Assembly: GCA_965237505.1 (NCBI GenBank)
Contig: CBDEFR010000003.1
Span: 124,001 to 188,000 of the forward strand
Length of the DNA: 64,000 nt
Origin: NVTR01 sp965237505
GTDB taxonomy: Bacteria; Pseudomonadota; Alphaproteobacteria; Rhodobacterales; Rhodobacteraceae
Direction: 5' to 3'
The notes under the pieces are model-generated. The model had not been told where the DNA came from. It saw only the letters and a list, made by a program, of their open reading frames with translations, and did no database searches. The position numbers were made by a program, and so were the translations under genes. Every line of letters begins with the position of its first letter. Position 1 is the stretch's first letter. Below, in pieces: positions 35,985 through 45,049 of the stretch.

Positions 35985-36952
35985 TCGTGATGAACGGGGT
36001 TCCGATAGATCATCCGGCGCACCGAACCGGTTTTGGACCGCATCAGAATGGTTTCGGTTTCCAGGAAGCCGGGTTCGCGCCTGATGCCTTTCAGGATCGA
36101 GCCGTCAGTCACACCGGTGGCGGCAAAAATCACGTCCTGAGTCACCATTTCCTCGCGCGAATAAATCCGATTGAGATCGGTGATCCCGGCCTTTGCAGCG
36201 CGCCCGCGCTCATCATCGTTTCGAAATATCAGCTGGCCCCACATCTGCCCGCCCATGCATTTCAGCGCCGCCGCCGCCAGCACGCCCTCGGGCGCGCCGC
36301 CTGACCCCATATACATGTCGATGCCGGTGGTCTGGGCTTCGGCGCAATGGATCACCCCGGCCACATCACCGTCGGTGATCAGCCGGATCGCGGCACCGGT
36401 GCCGCGCACTTCGGCGATCAGGTCCTCGTGGCGCGGACGCTCCAGGATGCAGACGGTGATGTCGCGGTCCTTGCAGCCGCGCGCCTCGGCCAGTGCGCGC
36501 ACCCGCGCAGTCGGCTCCATGTCCATCGACACCGCGTCCTTGGGATAGCCGGGCCCGATCGCCAGCTTTTCCATATAAACGTCGGGTGCGTGCAGCAGCG
36601 TGCCGCGCGGCGCCATCGCGATCACCGTCAGTGCGTTCGGCATGTCCTTGGCGGTCAGCGTCGTGCCTTCCAGCGGGTCCAGCGCGATATCCACATTCGG
36701 GCCGCTCCCGGTGCCGACCTCTTCGCCGATAAACAGCATCGGCGCTTCGTCGCGTTCACCTTCGCCGATGACCACAACGCCTTGAATTTCCAGCATGTTC
36801 AACTGAACACGCATGGCATTCACGGCAGCCTGATCGGCGGCCATTTCGTCGCCGCGCCCAACCAATTGCGCCGACGCCATCGCCGCCGCCTCTGACACCC
36901 GCGCCAGGCCAAGTGACAATGACCGGTCATGAAATTCCATCGATGCGCTCAT
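35981..36952 (-). CDS. glpX: Class II fructose-1,6-bisphosphatase
   Basis: 323 residues. GlpX signatures: VVIGEGERDEAPMLFIGEEVG (metal-binding acidic residues), ALDPLEGTTLTAKDMPNALTV and YMGSGGAPEGVLAAAALKCM. It removes the C1 phosphate of fructose-1,6-bisphosphate in gluconeogenesis or the Calvin cycle. In Roseobacters glpX commonly lies between hom and recJ. Here the hom-glpX gap is opened by an IS481/IS630 insertion 37 bp upstream of this start, so glpX and recJ must use a new or element-borne promoter. Confidence 0.96.
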   Translation of the reverse strand: MSASMEFHDRSLSLGLARVSEAAAMASAQLVGRGDEMAADQAAVNAMRVQLNMLEIQGVVVIGEGERDEAPMLFIGEEVGTGSGPNVDIALDPLEGTTLTAKDMPNALTVIAMAPRGTLLHAPDVYMEKLAIGPGYPKDAVSMDMEPTARVRALAEARGCKDRDITVCILERPRHEDLIAEVRGTGAAIRLITDGDVAGVIHCAEAQTTGIDMYMGSGGAPEGVLAAAALKCMGGQMWGQLIFRNDDERGRAAKAGITDLNRIYSREEMVTQDVIFAATGVTDGSILKGIRREPGFLETETILMRSKTGSVRRMIYRNPVHHE

Positions 36953-37227
36953 GGTTCTTTCCTGAAAATCAATTTTGCGTCACACCTAGCTGTGAGTTCT
37001 CACAAGGTTGTTCATTCGATCCAGACCTGAGAAGCTGAAGTTTGCAAAAACAGAAGCTCTTGAGGGAGAACCGAATGAACAGCCATAAGAATGCACGTCT
37101 TGCGCCAAAAGGTCGAGAGATTTTGGTTCGCCGCCTTGAACGAGGCGAACGCCCTGCCGATGTTGCCTGCGCGATGGGGATCAGCCTTCGCACCGTTTAC
37201 AAATGGCGCGGAAGATATCGCGATTAT

Positions 37228-38300
37228 ACCAACGGCCCTAGTCGTTGACCGTTTGGCCCATTGTCTGGTAGTGATTGACGTGATTGCGGTTTTGTCGTTT
37301 GCAAAGAAGTTCCATGCTTCGCAACACCTGTCGACGATCTGCTCATAATTGTCGAAGACGGATATGGCGAGCTTGTTGGCACGCAGATAAGCCCACACAT
37401 TTTCCATCGGGTTGAGTTCAGGGGAATAGGGCGGGAGTTTGAGCAGGGTGATGTTGTCGGGTACCTCCAGCTCTGCCGAACCGTGCCAGCCAGCGCCATC
37501 CAGAATGAGAAGGGCATGTGCGCCCGATGCGACAGTTTTAGCGATCTCGGCGAGATGCGCGCTCATGGCCTGTGTGTCGGCATGTGGCATGATCAGAGCG
37601 GCCGCTTCAGCCCGTTCCGGGCAGACGGCGCCGAAAATGTAGCTCCAGATATAGCGGGTGTCGCGCGGGGCACGGGGGCGTGTTCCACGCTCGGCCCAGA
37701 TACGGGTGAGCGTGCCCTGCTGGCCAACCCGCGCTTCATCCTGAAACCATATCTCCAGGGGCTTGCTGCGGGCTGTTTCCGGCAAGGCTGCTTCTACCTC
37801 TGCGGCGAAGTTTTTTTAAAAGCCTCCTGTGCATCCGGGTCGGATTTCGGATGCTGCGGGCGCACCGACAGACGCCGAAAGCCCAGGCTTGCCAATTGTT
37901 TGCCAACAGTTCGCTCATGCATGGTGACGCCGAAGCGCTCTTCGATCTTGCGTTTCAGATCAATGCGCCGCCAGCGCACAACCCCATCGGTTTCGGGGTC
38001 GGGACCCGCCCGAACCATTTCCGCCAACTCCTCCTTCTGTGCCGCGCTCAGCAGACAGGGTGGATCCGGCGGGCGACGGTTGAACAGGCCCGACACGCCC
38101 TCCGCATTGTAACGGTGGGCCCAATCCCGCAACGTCTGCCGATCCATGCCGCAGTTTTCTGCCGCCGTCTTGCGGTCAACCCCATCCAGAACCAGGGCAA
38201 TCGCCAACATCCGTCGCGCCGCTTTCCCATCCCGGCACCGCGCCGCTTCCTGGCGAAGCTCGCCTGCGGACTTGTCTTTGCGCGTAATCCTTACTGCCAT
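37228..38300 (-). CDS. IS630-family transposase, two frames joined by a probable programmed -1 frameshift (copy 1)
   Basis: Frame 1 (38300-37794, MAVRITRKDKSAGELRQEAA) is the HTH half, ending after EAFKKTSPQR. At 37811-37817 a run of seven T (A on the coding strand, preceded by TTT) allows a -1 slip, after which NFAAEVEAALPETARSKPLE continues into the DDE half: Asp in IWFQDEARVG, Asp in LLILDGAGWHG and Glu in PPYSPELNPMENVWAYL. Such A-run slippage is known for IS630 elements. A one-base loss near the C-terminus relative to copy 2 (QWAKR against QWAKTVND) changes the last residues and removes the native stop, so the frame runs on into IS481. Confidence 0.85.
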
Positions 38301-38384
38301 CAAAGCCTCCCTTGCCTTGATGCCACTGAATCAGATCACGCCGCTCGTGGGAATCCCCTTGAGTCAAATCTGGGGGCCGTTGGT
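37228..38384 (-). mobile_element. IS630-family element (second type), copy 1, inside the IS481 element
   Basis: 1157 bp with ends ACCAACGGCCC and GGGCCGTTGGT. The sequence ATTAT flanks both sides (37223-37227 and 38385-38389) and removing one copy restores the IS481 frame; the classical IS630 duplication is TA, so either the duplication here is longer or the inferred ends are off by a base or two. Copy 2 at 42403-43559 has the same length in the opposite orientation. Confidence 0.88.
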
Positions 38385-39314
38385 ATTATGGGTCGGAAGG
38401 GTTGTAAGACAGGTCATCCCGCCCGTCACAGACCCCGGGCCGGACACCCGCAAGCGTTGAGGCACGGGTTGTTCAATTGCGCAGGGAACGGCGCATTATG
38501 GAGCGAATCGCAGAGGAAACCGGCGTGTCGCGCGCCACGGTTGGGCGTATTCTGGCCCGCCACGGCCTGAACCGCTGGCGCGATCTGGAACCCTCCGAGC
38601 CGGTCGTAAGATACGAACGCGACCGCCCCGGCGACCTAATCCACATCGACATCAAGAAGCTGGGCAAGTTCACCCGCACGGGTCATCGCATCACCGGCGA
38701 CCGCACCGGCCAGAGCAACACCCGCGGCATCGGCTGGGAGTTCGTGCACGTCTGTATAGACGATTATTCGCGGCTCGGGTTCAGCCAGGTGCTGGCCTCG
38801 GAACGCAAGGAAGACGCGGTGGCCTTCCTGAACGAGGCTGTTGCCTGGTATCGCAAGCTGGAGATCGGGATCGAAAGGGTGATGACAGACAACGGCAGTT
38901 GCTATAAATCCCACGCATTCAGAGCCGCCTGTAAAGCGCTTGGTCTGCGCCATATCCGCACCAGACCTTACACACCCAAAACAAACGGCAAAGCGGAACG
39001 ATTCATTCAGTCTTCCCTGCGTGAATGGGCCTACGCCCGCGCCTATCAGACATCAGAGCAAAGAAAAGCCGAGCTGCCGTACTGGCTGCATCATTACAAT
39101 TGGCACCGGCCTCATGCCGACATAAAAAGGAAAACACCAATCAGCCGATCAGGCTTGGACGTGAACAACCTCATGAGACTCCACAGCTAGCGCGTCGGCA
39201 GGTCGGCGCACAAGTGACTTCGTCTGCTGTTTTCCAAATGTTAAAAATATCCAGAAAGCTGCAACGCCGCCGATTATTCGCAGAATAATCCCGGCGCCCC
39301 ACACCCAATTTACC

Positions 39315-40601
39315 CTAAACGGCCTCGATGCGAATCGCCACCGGCTCGCCCGCCAGAACATTCGTGCCTGCCATCTCAGCAATCGCCTCGCGCAGCGCGC
39401 TGCCGCTGGTCTTGTGGGTGACGATCAGCACCGGCGCTGTCGGGTCCACGTGGCGATACTGACGCATCCGGTCGATCGAGATGTCGGCATCGCCAAGCAC
39501 CGTGGCAATTTTCGCCAATGCGCCGGGCTTGTCGTGCAGCGCCATGCGCAGATAATACGGCGCCGGAACAGAGCTGCTGGCCGGGCGGGGCTTTGCCAAA
39601 GATGCCGCCGGCTGGCCGAACGTCGGCACCCGGCTGCCGCGCGCCAGATCGACAATATCAGCCAGCACCGCACTTGCGGTCGGGCCTTGCCCGGCGCCGG
39701 CGCCGCGCAGCACGATCTGGCCAGCGTTGTCGCCGTCCAGAACCACCATGTTGGTGGCATTTTCCAATTGCCCAAGCGGGCTGGACGCGGGCACCAGACA
39801 GGGCGAGGTGCGCTGCTCCAAACCGCGCCCAGAAATTTGCGCGACGCTGAGGAGTTTTATGCGAAAGCCCATGTCGGCAGCCAGTTCGATGTCTTCGGTG
39901 GTGAGCCGCTCGATGCCTTCCAGCTCGATCGCCTCAAATGCCACCTGGGTGCCAAAGGCGATCGCCGCCAGCAGTGCAAGCTTGTGGCCGGCGTCGATGC
40001 CGCCCACATCCAGCGTCGGATCGGCTTCCAGATAACCAAGCTCTGCTGCGGCTTTAAAAACCTCCGCGTAGCTTAGCCCCTCGGCCTGCATCCGGGTCAG
40101 GATATAGTTGCAGGTGCCGTTCAGCACGCCCATGACCCGGGTGATCCGGTTTCCCGCCAGCCCCTCGCTCAACGCCTTGATCACCGGAATGCCACCGGCC
40201 ACAGCGGCCTCGAACCGGATCACGTGGCCGTTGGCCTCGGCCGCAACGGCCAGGGCTTGTCCGTGATGCGCCAGCATCGCCTTGTTGGCGGTCACCACGT
40301 CCTTGCCGGCGGCAATCGCGGCCTCGGTGGCGGCTTTGGCGGCACCGTCAGCGCCGCCGATCAGTTCCACGAAAACGTCCACATCGTCGCGTCTGGCCAG
40401 CGCCACCGGGTCGTCCGCCCAGCCGTAATCGCCGAGCCGCACGCCACGATCCTTGTCGCGCGACCGCGCGCACACGGCAGAAATTGCAATGCTGCGACCG
40501 GCGCGCGTCGCCAGCAGTTGCGCGTGACGCTGCACGGATTTTACCACGCCGGTGCCGACAGTGCCCAGCCCGGCAATTCCAAGGCGCAACGGTTTGGACA
40601 T
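39315..40601 (-). CDS. hom: Homoserine dehydrogenase
   Basis: 428 residues, NAD(P)-dependent reduction of aspartate semialdehyde to homoserine (Thr, Met, Ile pathway). Rossmann motif GIAGLGTVGTGVV near the N-terminus, the catalytic-domain segment GVLNGTCNYILTRMQAEGLS, then EADPTLDVGGIDAGHKL, and a C-terminal ACT domain (LRMALHDKPGALAKIATVLG) for feedback control. ATG at 40601 has GGAG seven bases upstream; the longer upstream frame is not homologous. In related genomes glpX and recJ usually follow on; here the IS481 element separates them by about 2.2 kb. Confidence 0.96.
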   Translation of the reverse strand: MSKPLRLGIAGLGTVGTGVVKSVQRHAQLLATRAGRSIAISAVCARSRDKDRGVRLGDYGWADDPVALARRDDVDVFVELIGGADGAAKAATEAAIAAGKDVVTANKAMLAHHGQALAVAAEANGHVIRFEAAVAGGIPVIKALSEGLAGNRITRVMGVLNGTCNYILTRMQAEGLSYAEVFKAAAELGYLEADPTLDVGGIDAGHKLALLAAIAFGTQVAFEAIELEGIERLTTEDIELAADMGFRIKLLSVAQISGRGLEQRTSPCLVPASSPLGQLENATNMVVLDGDNAGQIVLRGAGAGQGPTASAVLADIVDLARGSRVPTFGQPAASLAKPRPASSSVPAPYYLRMALHDKPGALAKIATVLGDADISIDRMRQYRHVDPTAPVLIVTHKTSGSALREAIAEMAGTNVLAGEPVAIRIEAV

Positions 40602-40809
40602 CTGGCAACTCCGGCTTGGCGACAATTCTGCGCGGTCTCTATCCAGTTCTTCGCGCCGCTGCAACGGCGCAGGGCCAGCCATGGTTGTTCGACAAATCGT
40701 TGGATCGGTTTTTGCAGCCCGCCCGGTCCTTGGCTCGGGCAGCGCCTGCGACAGGATCTGCAGCACCGACGCAGACCGACGCAGCGATCCAACAGTTTCC
40801 TGAGATGCA

Positions 40810-41112
40810 TTAGCTGGCGTGGCGCCTCAGCGCTGCGGCCATCCGCGCCCGGGTACGCCGGTTCACGACCGGTCTGCGCATCGCTGCCGCCCGTACGCGA
40901 AGCCTGGCAGCGCGAACCGCAAGGCCCGCGGCCTCGGCCTGTGCGCCCCCGGCGCTTGCGAATGCGATGTCCAGCAACTGGTCCAACGGCACAAGTTGCG
41001 GAAATTCCGCACCCCGCACGCGGTCAGATATTGTGTCGTCCAGATCGGGAAATTTGCCACAGGCCGCCAGCACGATAAGAACTGAGCACAGGCATGCAAC
41101 AACGCGGGTCAT
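40810..41112 (-). CDS. Small lipoprotein, unknown function
   Basis: 100 residues. A lipoprotein signal peptide ends in the lipobox LAAC (Cys18), followed by GKFPDLDDTISDRVRGAEFP. The C-terminal half is Ala/Arg-rich and helical. I recall similar short lipoproteins upstream of hom in Rhodobacterales, but function is unknown. The ribosome site is weak. It is divergent from the TetR gene, with 186 bp between them. Confidence 0.7.
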   Translation of the reverse strand: MTRVVACLCSVLIVLAACGKFPDLDDTISDRVRGAEFPQLVPLDQLLDIAFASAGGAQAEAAGLAVRAARLRVRAAAMRRPVVNRRTRARMAAALRRHAS

Positions 41113-41298
41113 GGGCGGTGAGCTATCTTCATATTGGGCCTGTTGTAATCCATGCTGGTGCTGACCCTAGCGATGTCTGGCAGCACCCGTCACCTGCATT
41201 CAACAGAACTCAACGCCGGCGCGACGTACCGACGAACTGGTTTGACATGCGCAACCAAGCGCTATTAATTGAACGCACGTTCAGATAGATGGGGCAGC

Positions 41299-41886
41299 AT
41301 GGCGCGCAAAACCGGGTCTCATTCCAACATTACCGGGCCGTTGGTCCGGCAGGCCGCCGAACGGATGTTCGCGCGCCACGGATTTGCCGCCGTGACCATG
41401 CGCCAGATCGCCGCCGAGGTCGGGGTGCAGGCGGGCGCGCTTTATCTTTATACGCCCGACAAGCAGACGCTGTTGTTTGAACTGATGCGCGGTCATTTGG
41501 ACGAGCTTTTGGCGGCATGGCAGGCAGAACCTCAAAGGCAGGCACCGCAAGACCGGCTGCAGGATTTCAGCCGCCTTCACATCCGCTATCATCTGGACCG
41601 GCCAGATTCGGTTTTCATCGCCTATATGGAGCTGCGCAACCTGACGCCCGATAATTTTGCCAGGATCGAAAAACTGCGCCACGCCTATGAGGATCAGTTG
41701 GAAAATATCCTGGCAGACGGGCAGGCAGCCGGGGATTTCCAGGTGCCTGACACGCGCCTTGCAAAGATGGCGATCCTTGCGATGCTGACCGGCGTGAACA
41801 CCTGGTATCGCGAAGGCGGGCGGTTGTCGCGCAAGCGGGTGGAACGGATATACTGGAATATGGTGCGCCGCGCCGTGGGGGCCTGA
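41299..41886 (+). CDS. TetR-family transcriptional regulator
   Basis: 195 residues with a TetR_N domain: AAERMFARHGFAAVTMRQIA, then AEVGVQAGALYLYTPDKQTL (HTH, residues 15-55). The C-terminal ligand domain includes FSRLHIRYHLDRPDSVFIAYMELRNL, similar to regulators of fatty-acid or sterol catabolism of the KstR2 kind. ATG at 41299 is the first Met before the HTH. Followed 22 bp later by a membrane-protein gene. Confidence 0.9.
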   Translation: MARKTGSHSNITGPLVRQAAERMFARHGFAAVTMRQIAAEVGVQAGALYLYTPDKQTLLFELMRGHLDELLAAWQAEPQRQAPQDRLQDFSRLHIRYHLDRPDSVFIAYMELRNLTPDNFARIEKLRHAYEDQLENILADGQAAGDFQVPDTRLAKMAILAMLTGVNTWYREGGRLSRKRVERIYWNMVRRAVGA

Positions 41887-41908
41887 GCGCAATCGATAAG
41901 GACACGAA

Positions 41909-42394
41909 ATGAGCAAAGTCGTCGCCACGATCACGCCTTCAGCAGCCCGGCGCGCGTTTGCGATCGCGTTGCTGATCGGCCTTGGACTGATGCTGGTTTA
42001 TCTGGCATTTGCGGCGTCGGGCGCAGCGCTCGGCTGGCAGGGCCTGTTGCTTGGCATCGGGATGTTGTTGCTGATCCTGGCCGACAAGATGCGCCGCGCC
42101 ACCCGCGGGCGGATAGAAATGACCGATACGGTGCTGCGCGACGGCGCGGGCCGCGAGATTTGCCGTCTGGACGACATCGTGTCGGTCGAGCGCGGCGTGT
42201 TCGCCTTCAAACCGGCACAGGGGTTTCTGATCCGCACCGTGCGCCGCGCCAAATTTGCATGGGAACCTGGCCTTTGGTGGCGCGTCGGGCGCAAGATCGG
42301 GGTTGGCGGCGTGACATCTGCAGGGCAGAGCAAATACATGGCTGAACTGATTGCGCTGCGACTGCAAGACAAGGGCGCGAAGTCGGCAGACTGA
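41909..42394 (+). CDS. Small membrane protein with a PH-like domain
   Basis: 161 residues. Two transmembrane helices (FAIALLIGLGLMLVYLAFAA and GWQGLLLGIGMLLLILAD, residues 16-60) are followed by a soluble domain (MTDTVLRDGAGREICRLDDI, then GFLIRTVRRAKFAWEPGLWW) resembling bacterial PH/YcxB-type domains. Function unknown. IS630 copy 2 begins 8 bp after the stop without damaging the gene. Confidence 0.8.
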   Translation: MSKVVATITPSAARRAFAIALLIGLGLMLVYLAFAASGAALGWQGLLLGIGMLLLILADKMRRATRGRIEMTDTVLRDGAGREICRLDDIVSVERGVFAFKPAQGFLIRTVRRAKFAWEPGLWWRVGRKIGVGGVTSAGQSKYMAELIALRLQDKGAKSAD

Positions 42395-42402
42395 CGTGTC
42401 AT

Positions 42403-43559
42403 ACCAACGGCCCCCAGATTTGACTCAAGGGGATTCCCACGAGCGGCGTGATCTGATTCAGTGGCATCAAGGCAAGGGAGGCTTTGATGGCAGTAAGGAT
42501 TACGCGAAAAGACAAGTCCGCAGGCGAGCTTCGCCAGGAAGCGGCGCGGTGCCGGGATGGGAAAGCGGCGCGACGGGTGTTGGCGATTGCCCTGGTTCTG
42601 TATGGGGTTGACCGCAAGACGGCGGCAGAAAACTGCGGCATGGATCGGCAGACGTTGCGGGATTGGGCCCACCGTTACAATGCGGAGGGCGTGTCGGGCC
42701 TGTTCAACCGTCGCCCGCCGGATCCACCCTGTCTGCTGAGCGCGGCACAGAAGGAGGAGTTGGCGGAAATGGTTCGGGCGGGTCCCGACCCCGAAACCGA
42801 TGGGGTTGTGCGCTGGCGGCGCATTGATCTGAAACGCAAGATCGAAGAGCGCTTCGGCGTCACCATGCATGAGCGAACTGTTGGCAAACAATTGGCAAGC
42901 CTGGGCTTTCGGAGTCTGTCGGTGCGCCCGCAGCATCCGAAATCCGACCCGGATGCACAGGAGGCTTTTAAAAAAACTTCGCCGCAGAGGTAGAAGCAGC
43001 CTTGCCGGAAACAGCCCGCAGCAAGCCCCTGGAGATATGGTTTCAGGATGAAGCGCGGGTTGGCCAGCAGGGCACGCTCACCCGTATCTGGGCCGAGCGT
43101 GGAACACGCCCCCGTGCCCCGCGCGACACCCGCTATATCTGGAGCTACATTTTCGGCGCCGTCTGCCCGGAACGGGCTGAAGCGGCCGCTCTGATCATGC
43201 CACATGCCGACACACAGGCCATGAGCGCGCATCTCGCCGAGATCGCTAAAACCGTCGCATCGGGCGCACATGCCCTTCTCATTCTGGATGGCGCTGGCTG
43301 GCACGGTTCGGCAGAGCTGGAGGTACCGACAACATCACCCTGCTCAAACTCCCGCCCTATTCCCCTGAACTCAACCCGATGGAAAATGTGTGGGCTTATC
43401 TGCGTGCCAACAAGCTCGCCATATCCGACTTCGACAATTATGAGCAGATCGTCGACAGGTGTTGCGAAGCATGGAACTTCTTTGCAAACGACAAAACCGC
43501 AATCACGTCAATCACTACCAGACAATGGGCCAAAACGGTCAACGACTAGGGCCGTTGGT
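42403..43559 (+). mobile_element. IS630-family element (second type), copy 2
   Basis: Same 1157-bp length and ends as copy 1, but on the opposite strand. Flanks show no duplication (GTCAT before, ATAAG after). Together with copy 1 it forms an inverted pair 4 kb apart around hom, the lipoprotein, tetR and the membrane-protein gene. Confidence 0.88.
42487..43549 (+). pseudogene. IS630-family transposase, copy 2, frameshifted
   Basis: The same two-frame gene as copy 1, with the A7 slippery run at 42970-42976. At about 43325 one C of a CCC run is missing (GGTACCGACAAC for GGTACCCGACAAC), so the -1 product reads ELEVPTTSPCSNS and loses the final Glu motif SPELNPMENVWAYL, which is present in another frame. 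The native end of the protein is QWAKTVND with a stop at 43547-43549. Copy 2 is therefore inactive. Confidence 0.85.
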
Positions 43560-43668
43560 ATAAGGGGCCAGCCGACGCGGTCATCCCGCATCATCTGAGC
43601 CGCCGGTCTTTTGGATCAGGCAATCGCAGCGCCGGTCGCGCAAGCCGGGAGTTTTATCATGCGATGTC
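43560..43668. other. Short spacer between IS630 copy 2 and IS4 copy 2
   Basis: 109 bp of GC-rich sequence without an ORF or signal that I recognise. Its last nine bases (TGCGATGTC, 43660-43668) are the left target duplication of IS4 copy 2. Confidence 0.6.
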
Positions 43669-44857
43669 CTTACCACCCTTCAATTTAGCGAATTAAGCTT
43701 GCCATCTGTCCACATGCTGTGATTCAAGGAGTCTCCTGTTATAGAATTGGAGATGTTGTATGGTTGTTTCATTGGGTTTTTCTGGGGTAAACGAAGCTAT
43801 CAAGGCTGATTTTATAGAGCGGCTTCCAAAGTTTCATAAATCCCGCTGCGAAGTCCTTACACTGCTTTCGAGCATCGTTCTTGATGTGCGAAGTGCGAAT
43901 TTGATGGAATTATCGGCGGCTTTACCGCGTCACATCGGCACAAAAGATCATCGGTACCAGTATGGTTCCCGTGTTTTGAGCAATTCCCACATTGATTGCG
44001 CGGAAATCATGCAGGCCTATGCTGGAGATGTATTCACCCGTTTGGCCTCCAACGGAGAGACCATCGTTTTGATGATGGATCAAAGCCATATCAATGACGG
44101 ACATGAAGTCTTGATGCTGTCAGTGCGCATGCGTGATCGCGCCTTGCCTGTGGCTTGGCGCGTGCGCAAGACAAAAGGCAATATTGGGTTTTCTCTCCAA
44201 AAAGAGTTACTGGACAGCATTCAGGATTGGATGCCTGAAGGGGCTGATGTCATGTTAACGGGTGATCGATTTTATGGCACAGAAAGGTTAATCCATTGGT
44301 GTCAGGACGCTGGTTGGGGATATCGTATTCGCCTGAAGGGCAACCTGACTTTGCAGCACCAAGGTGGCGAGCTGTCTTGCATTGAAATCCGGGAGCTGAT
44401 GCCGCAAGGGCTTATAAACGCGGAACTTTATGGATCAGGTGTGTTTACGAATATCGGAGTATTGCACGACGATGGTCACCCTGAGCCCTGGATCATCGCT
44501 ATGAATGCAAAGCCTTCACAATACACGGTTCTCGATTATGGAATGCGATGGGGTATTGAAGCTATGTTCTCGGACTTCAAGACCCGTGGATTTGGCATCG
44601 CGCAAAGCCAAATCAAAAAGCCAGACCGACTGGAAAGGCTTATCCTTGTCATGGCAATAGCCATGTACTGGGCGGTTTCAACGGGCGCAGCAGATGAACA
44701 AATAGTCGCCGAAAGCGGCGAAAAAAGGGGATTCGCAAAACCCGAAGATCACTCTGCTCCCTCTTCAAACAGGGCCTGCGTTTCCTGCGCAGATGCTTCA
44801 TAGGATATGAGAAAATCCCTAAATTATGGCAAGTTTGGATTTTTGAAGGGTGGTAAG
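43669..44857 (+). mobile_element. IS4-family element, copy 2, with 9-bp target duplication
   Basis: 1189 bp with ends CTTACCACCC and GGGTGGTAAG. TGCGATGTC occurs at 43660-43668 and 44858-44866, a clean 9-bp duplication, so this copy arose by simple insertion between the IS630 element and the glutamate dehydrogenase gene. Confidence 0.95.
43760..44803 (+). CDS. IS4-family transposase, intact
   Basis: 347 residues. The catalytic Asp regions are MMDQSHINDGHEVLML and VMLTGDRFYGTERL; the signature Y-x2-R-x3-E-x6-K reads YGMRWGIEAMFSDFK at about residues 264-278. The codon that is TAA in copy 1 is GAA here. Probably active. Confidence 0.95.
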   Translation: MVVSLGFSGVNEAIKADFIERLPKFHKSRCEVLTLLSSIVLDVRSANLMELSAALPRHIGTKDHRYQYGSRVLSNSHIDCAEIMQAYAGDVFTRLASNGETIVLMMDQSHINDGHEVLMLSVRMRDRALPVAWRVRKTKGNIGFSLQKELLDSIQDWMPEGADVMLTGDRFYGTERLIHWCQDAGWGYRIRLKGNLTLQHQGGELSCIEIRELMPQGLINAELYGSGVFTNIGVLHDDGHPEPWIIAMNAKPSQYTVLDYGMRWGIEAMFSDFKTRGFGIAQSQIKKPDRLERLILVMAIAMYWAVSTGAADEQIVAESGEKRGFAKPEDHSAPSSNRACVSCADAS

Positions 44858-45049
44858 TGCGATGTCAGTTGAAATGGACACAGAAATTCAACGCTTTTCA
44901 CGGCGGTTGCGAACTTTGATTCAGTGACGCAGTTTCGATAGGTGAAGGCGTATGCGAATCGGCGAGGCCACCGAAAAAAATATTAACCAGTTTCGGGCAC
45001 TTCATTGCTCGGAATCGAGATTGGACATCTGGCAAAAGGAAAAATTGAT

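Larger units (their letters stand above)
36990..39186 (+). mobile_element. IS481-family element with a nested IS630 element, flanked by CTAG duplications
   Basis: Inverted ends CTGTGAGTTCTCACAAGGTT (left) and the related complement of CATGAGACTCCACAG (right), with TTGTTCA/TGAACAA inside. Target duplication CTAG at 36986-36989 and 39187-39190; CTAG is the known preference of IS481. Without the IS630 insertion the element is about 1035 bp. It lies between glpX and hom. Confidence 0.9.
37075..39190 (+). pseudogene. IS481-family transposase, split by IS630 copy 1 and carrying a nonsense codon
   Basis: ATG at 37075 (GAGGGAG six bases upstream) opens MNSHKNARLAPKGREILVRR and continues through the HTH LRTVYKWRGRYRDY to the IS630 edge. 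Joining at the putative ATTAT duplication continues GSEGL, TAA, DRSSRP, so Glu or another codon became TAA near 38405. The rve core follows: IDIKKLGKFTRTGHR, CIDDYSRLGF, MTDNGSCYKSHAFR and NGKAERFIQSSLREWAYAR (Glu). The stop TAG at 39188-39190 lies in the CTAG target duplication. Inactive. Confidence 0.85.

Noticed and set aside
35373..36304. Long plus-strand frames opposite recJ and glpX
   Set aside because: GC-rich antisense shadows of well-conserved genes.
10604..44857. The two directly repeated IS4 copies as a composite transposon
   Set aside because: Copy 2 has its own 9-bp duplication, which shows independent insertion, and the outer flanks do not match.
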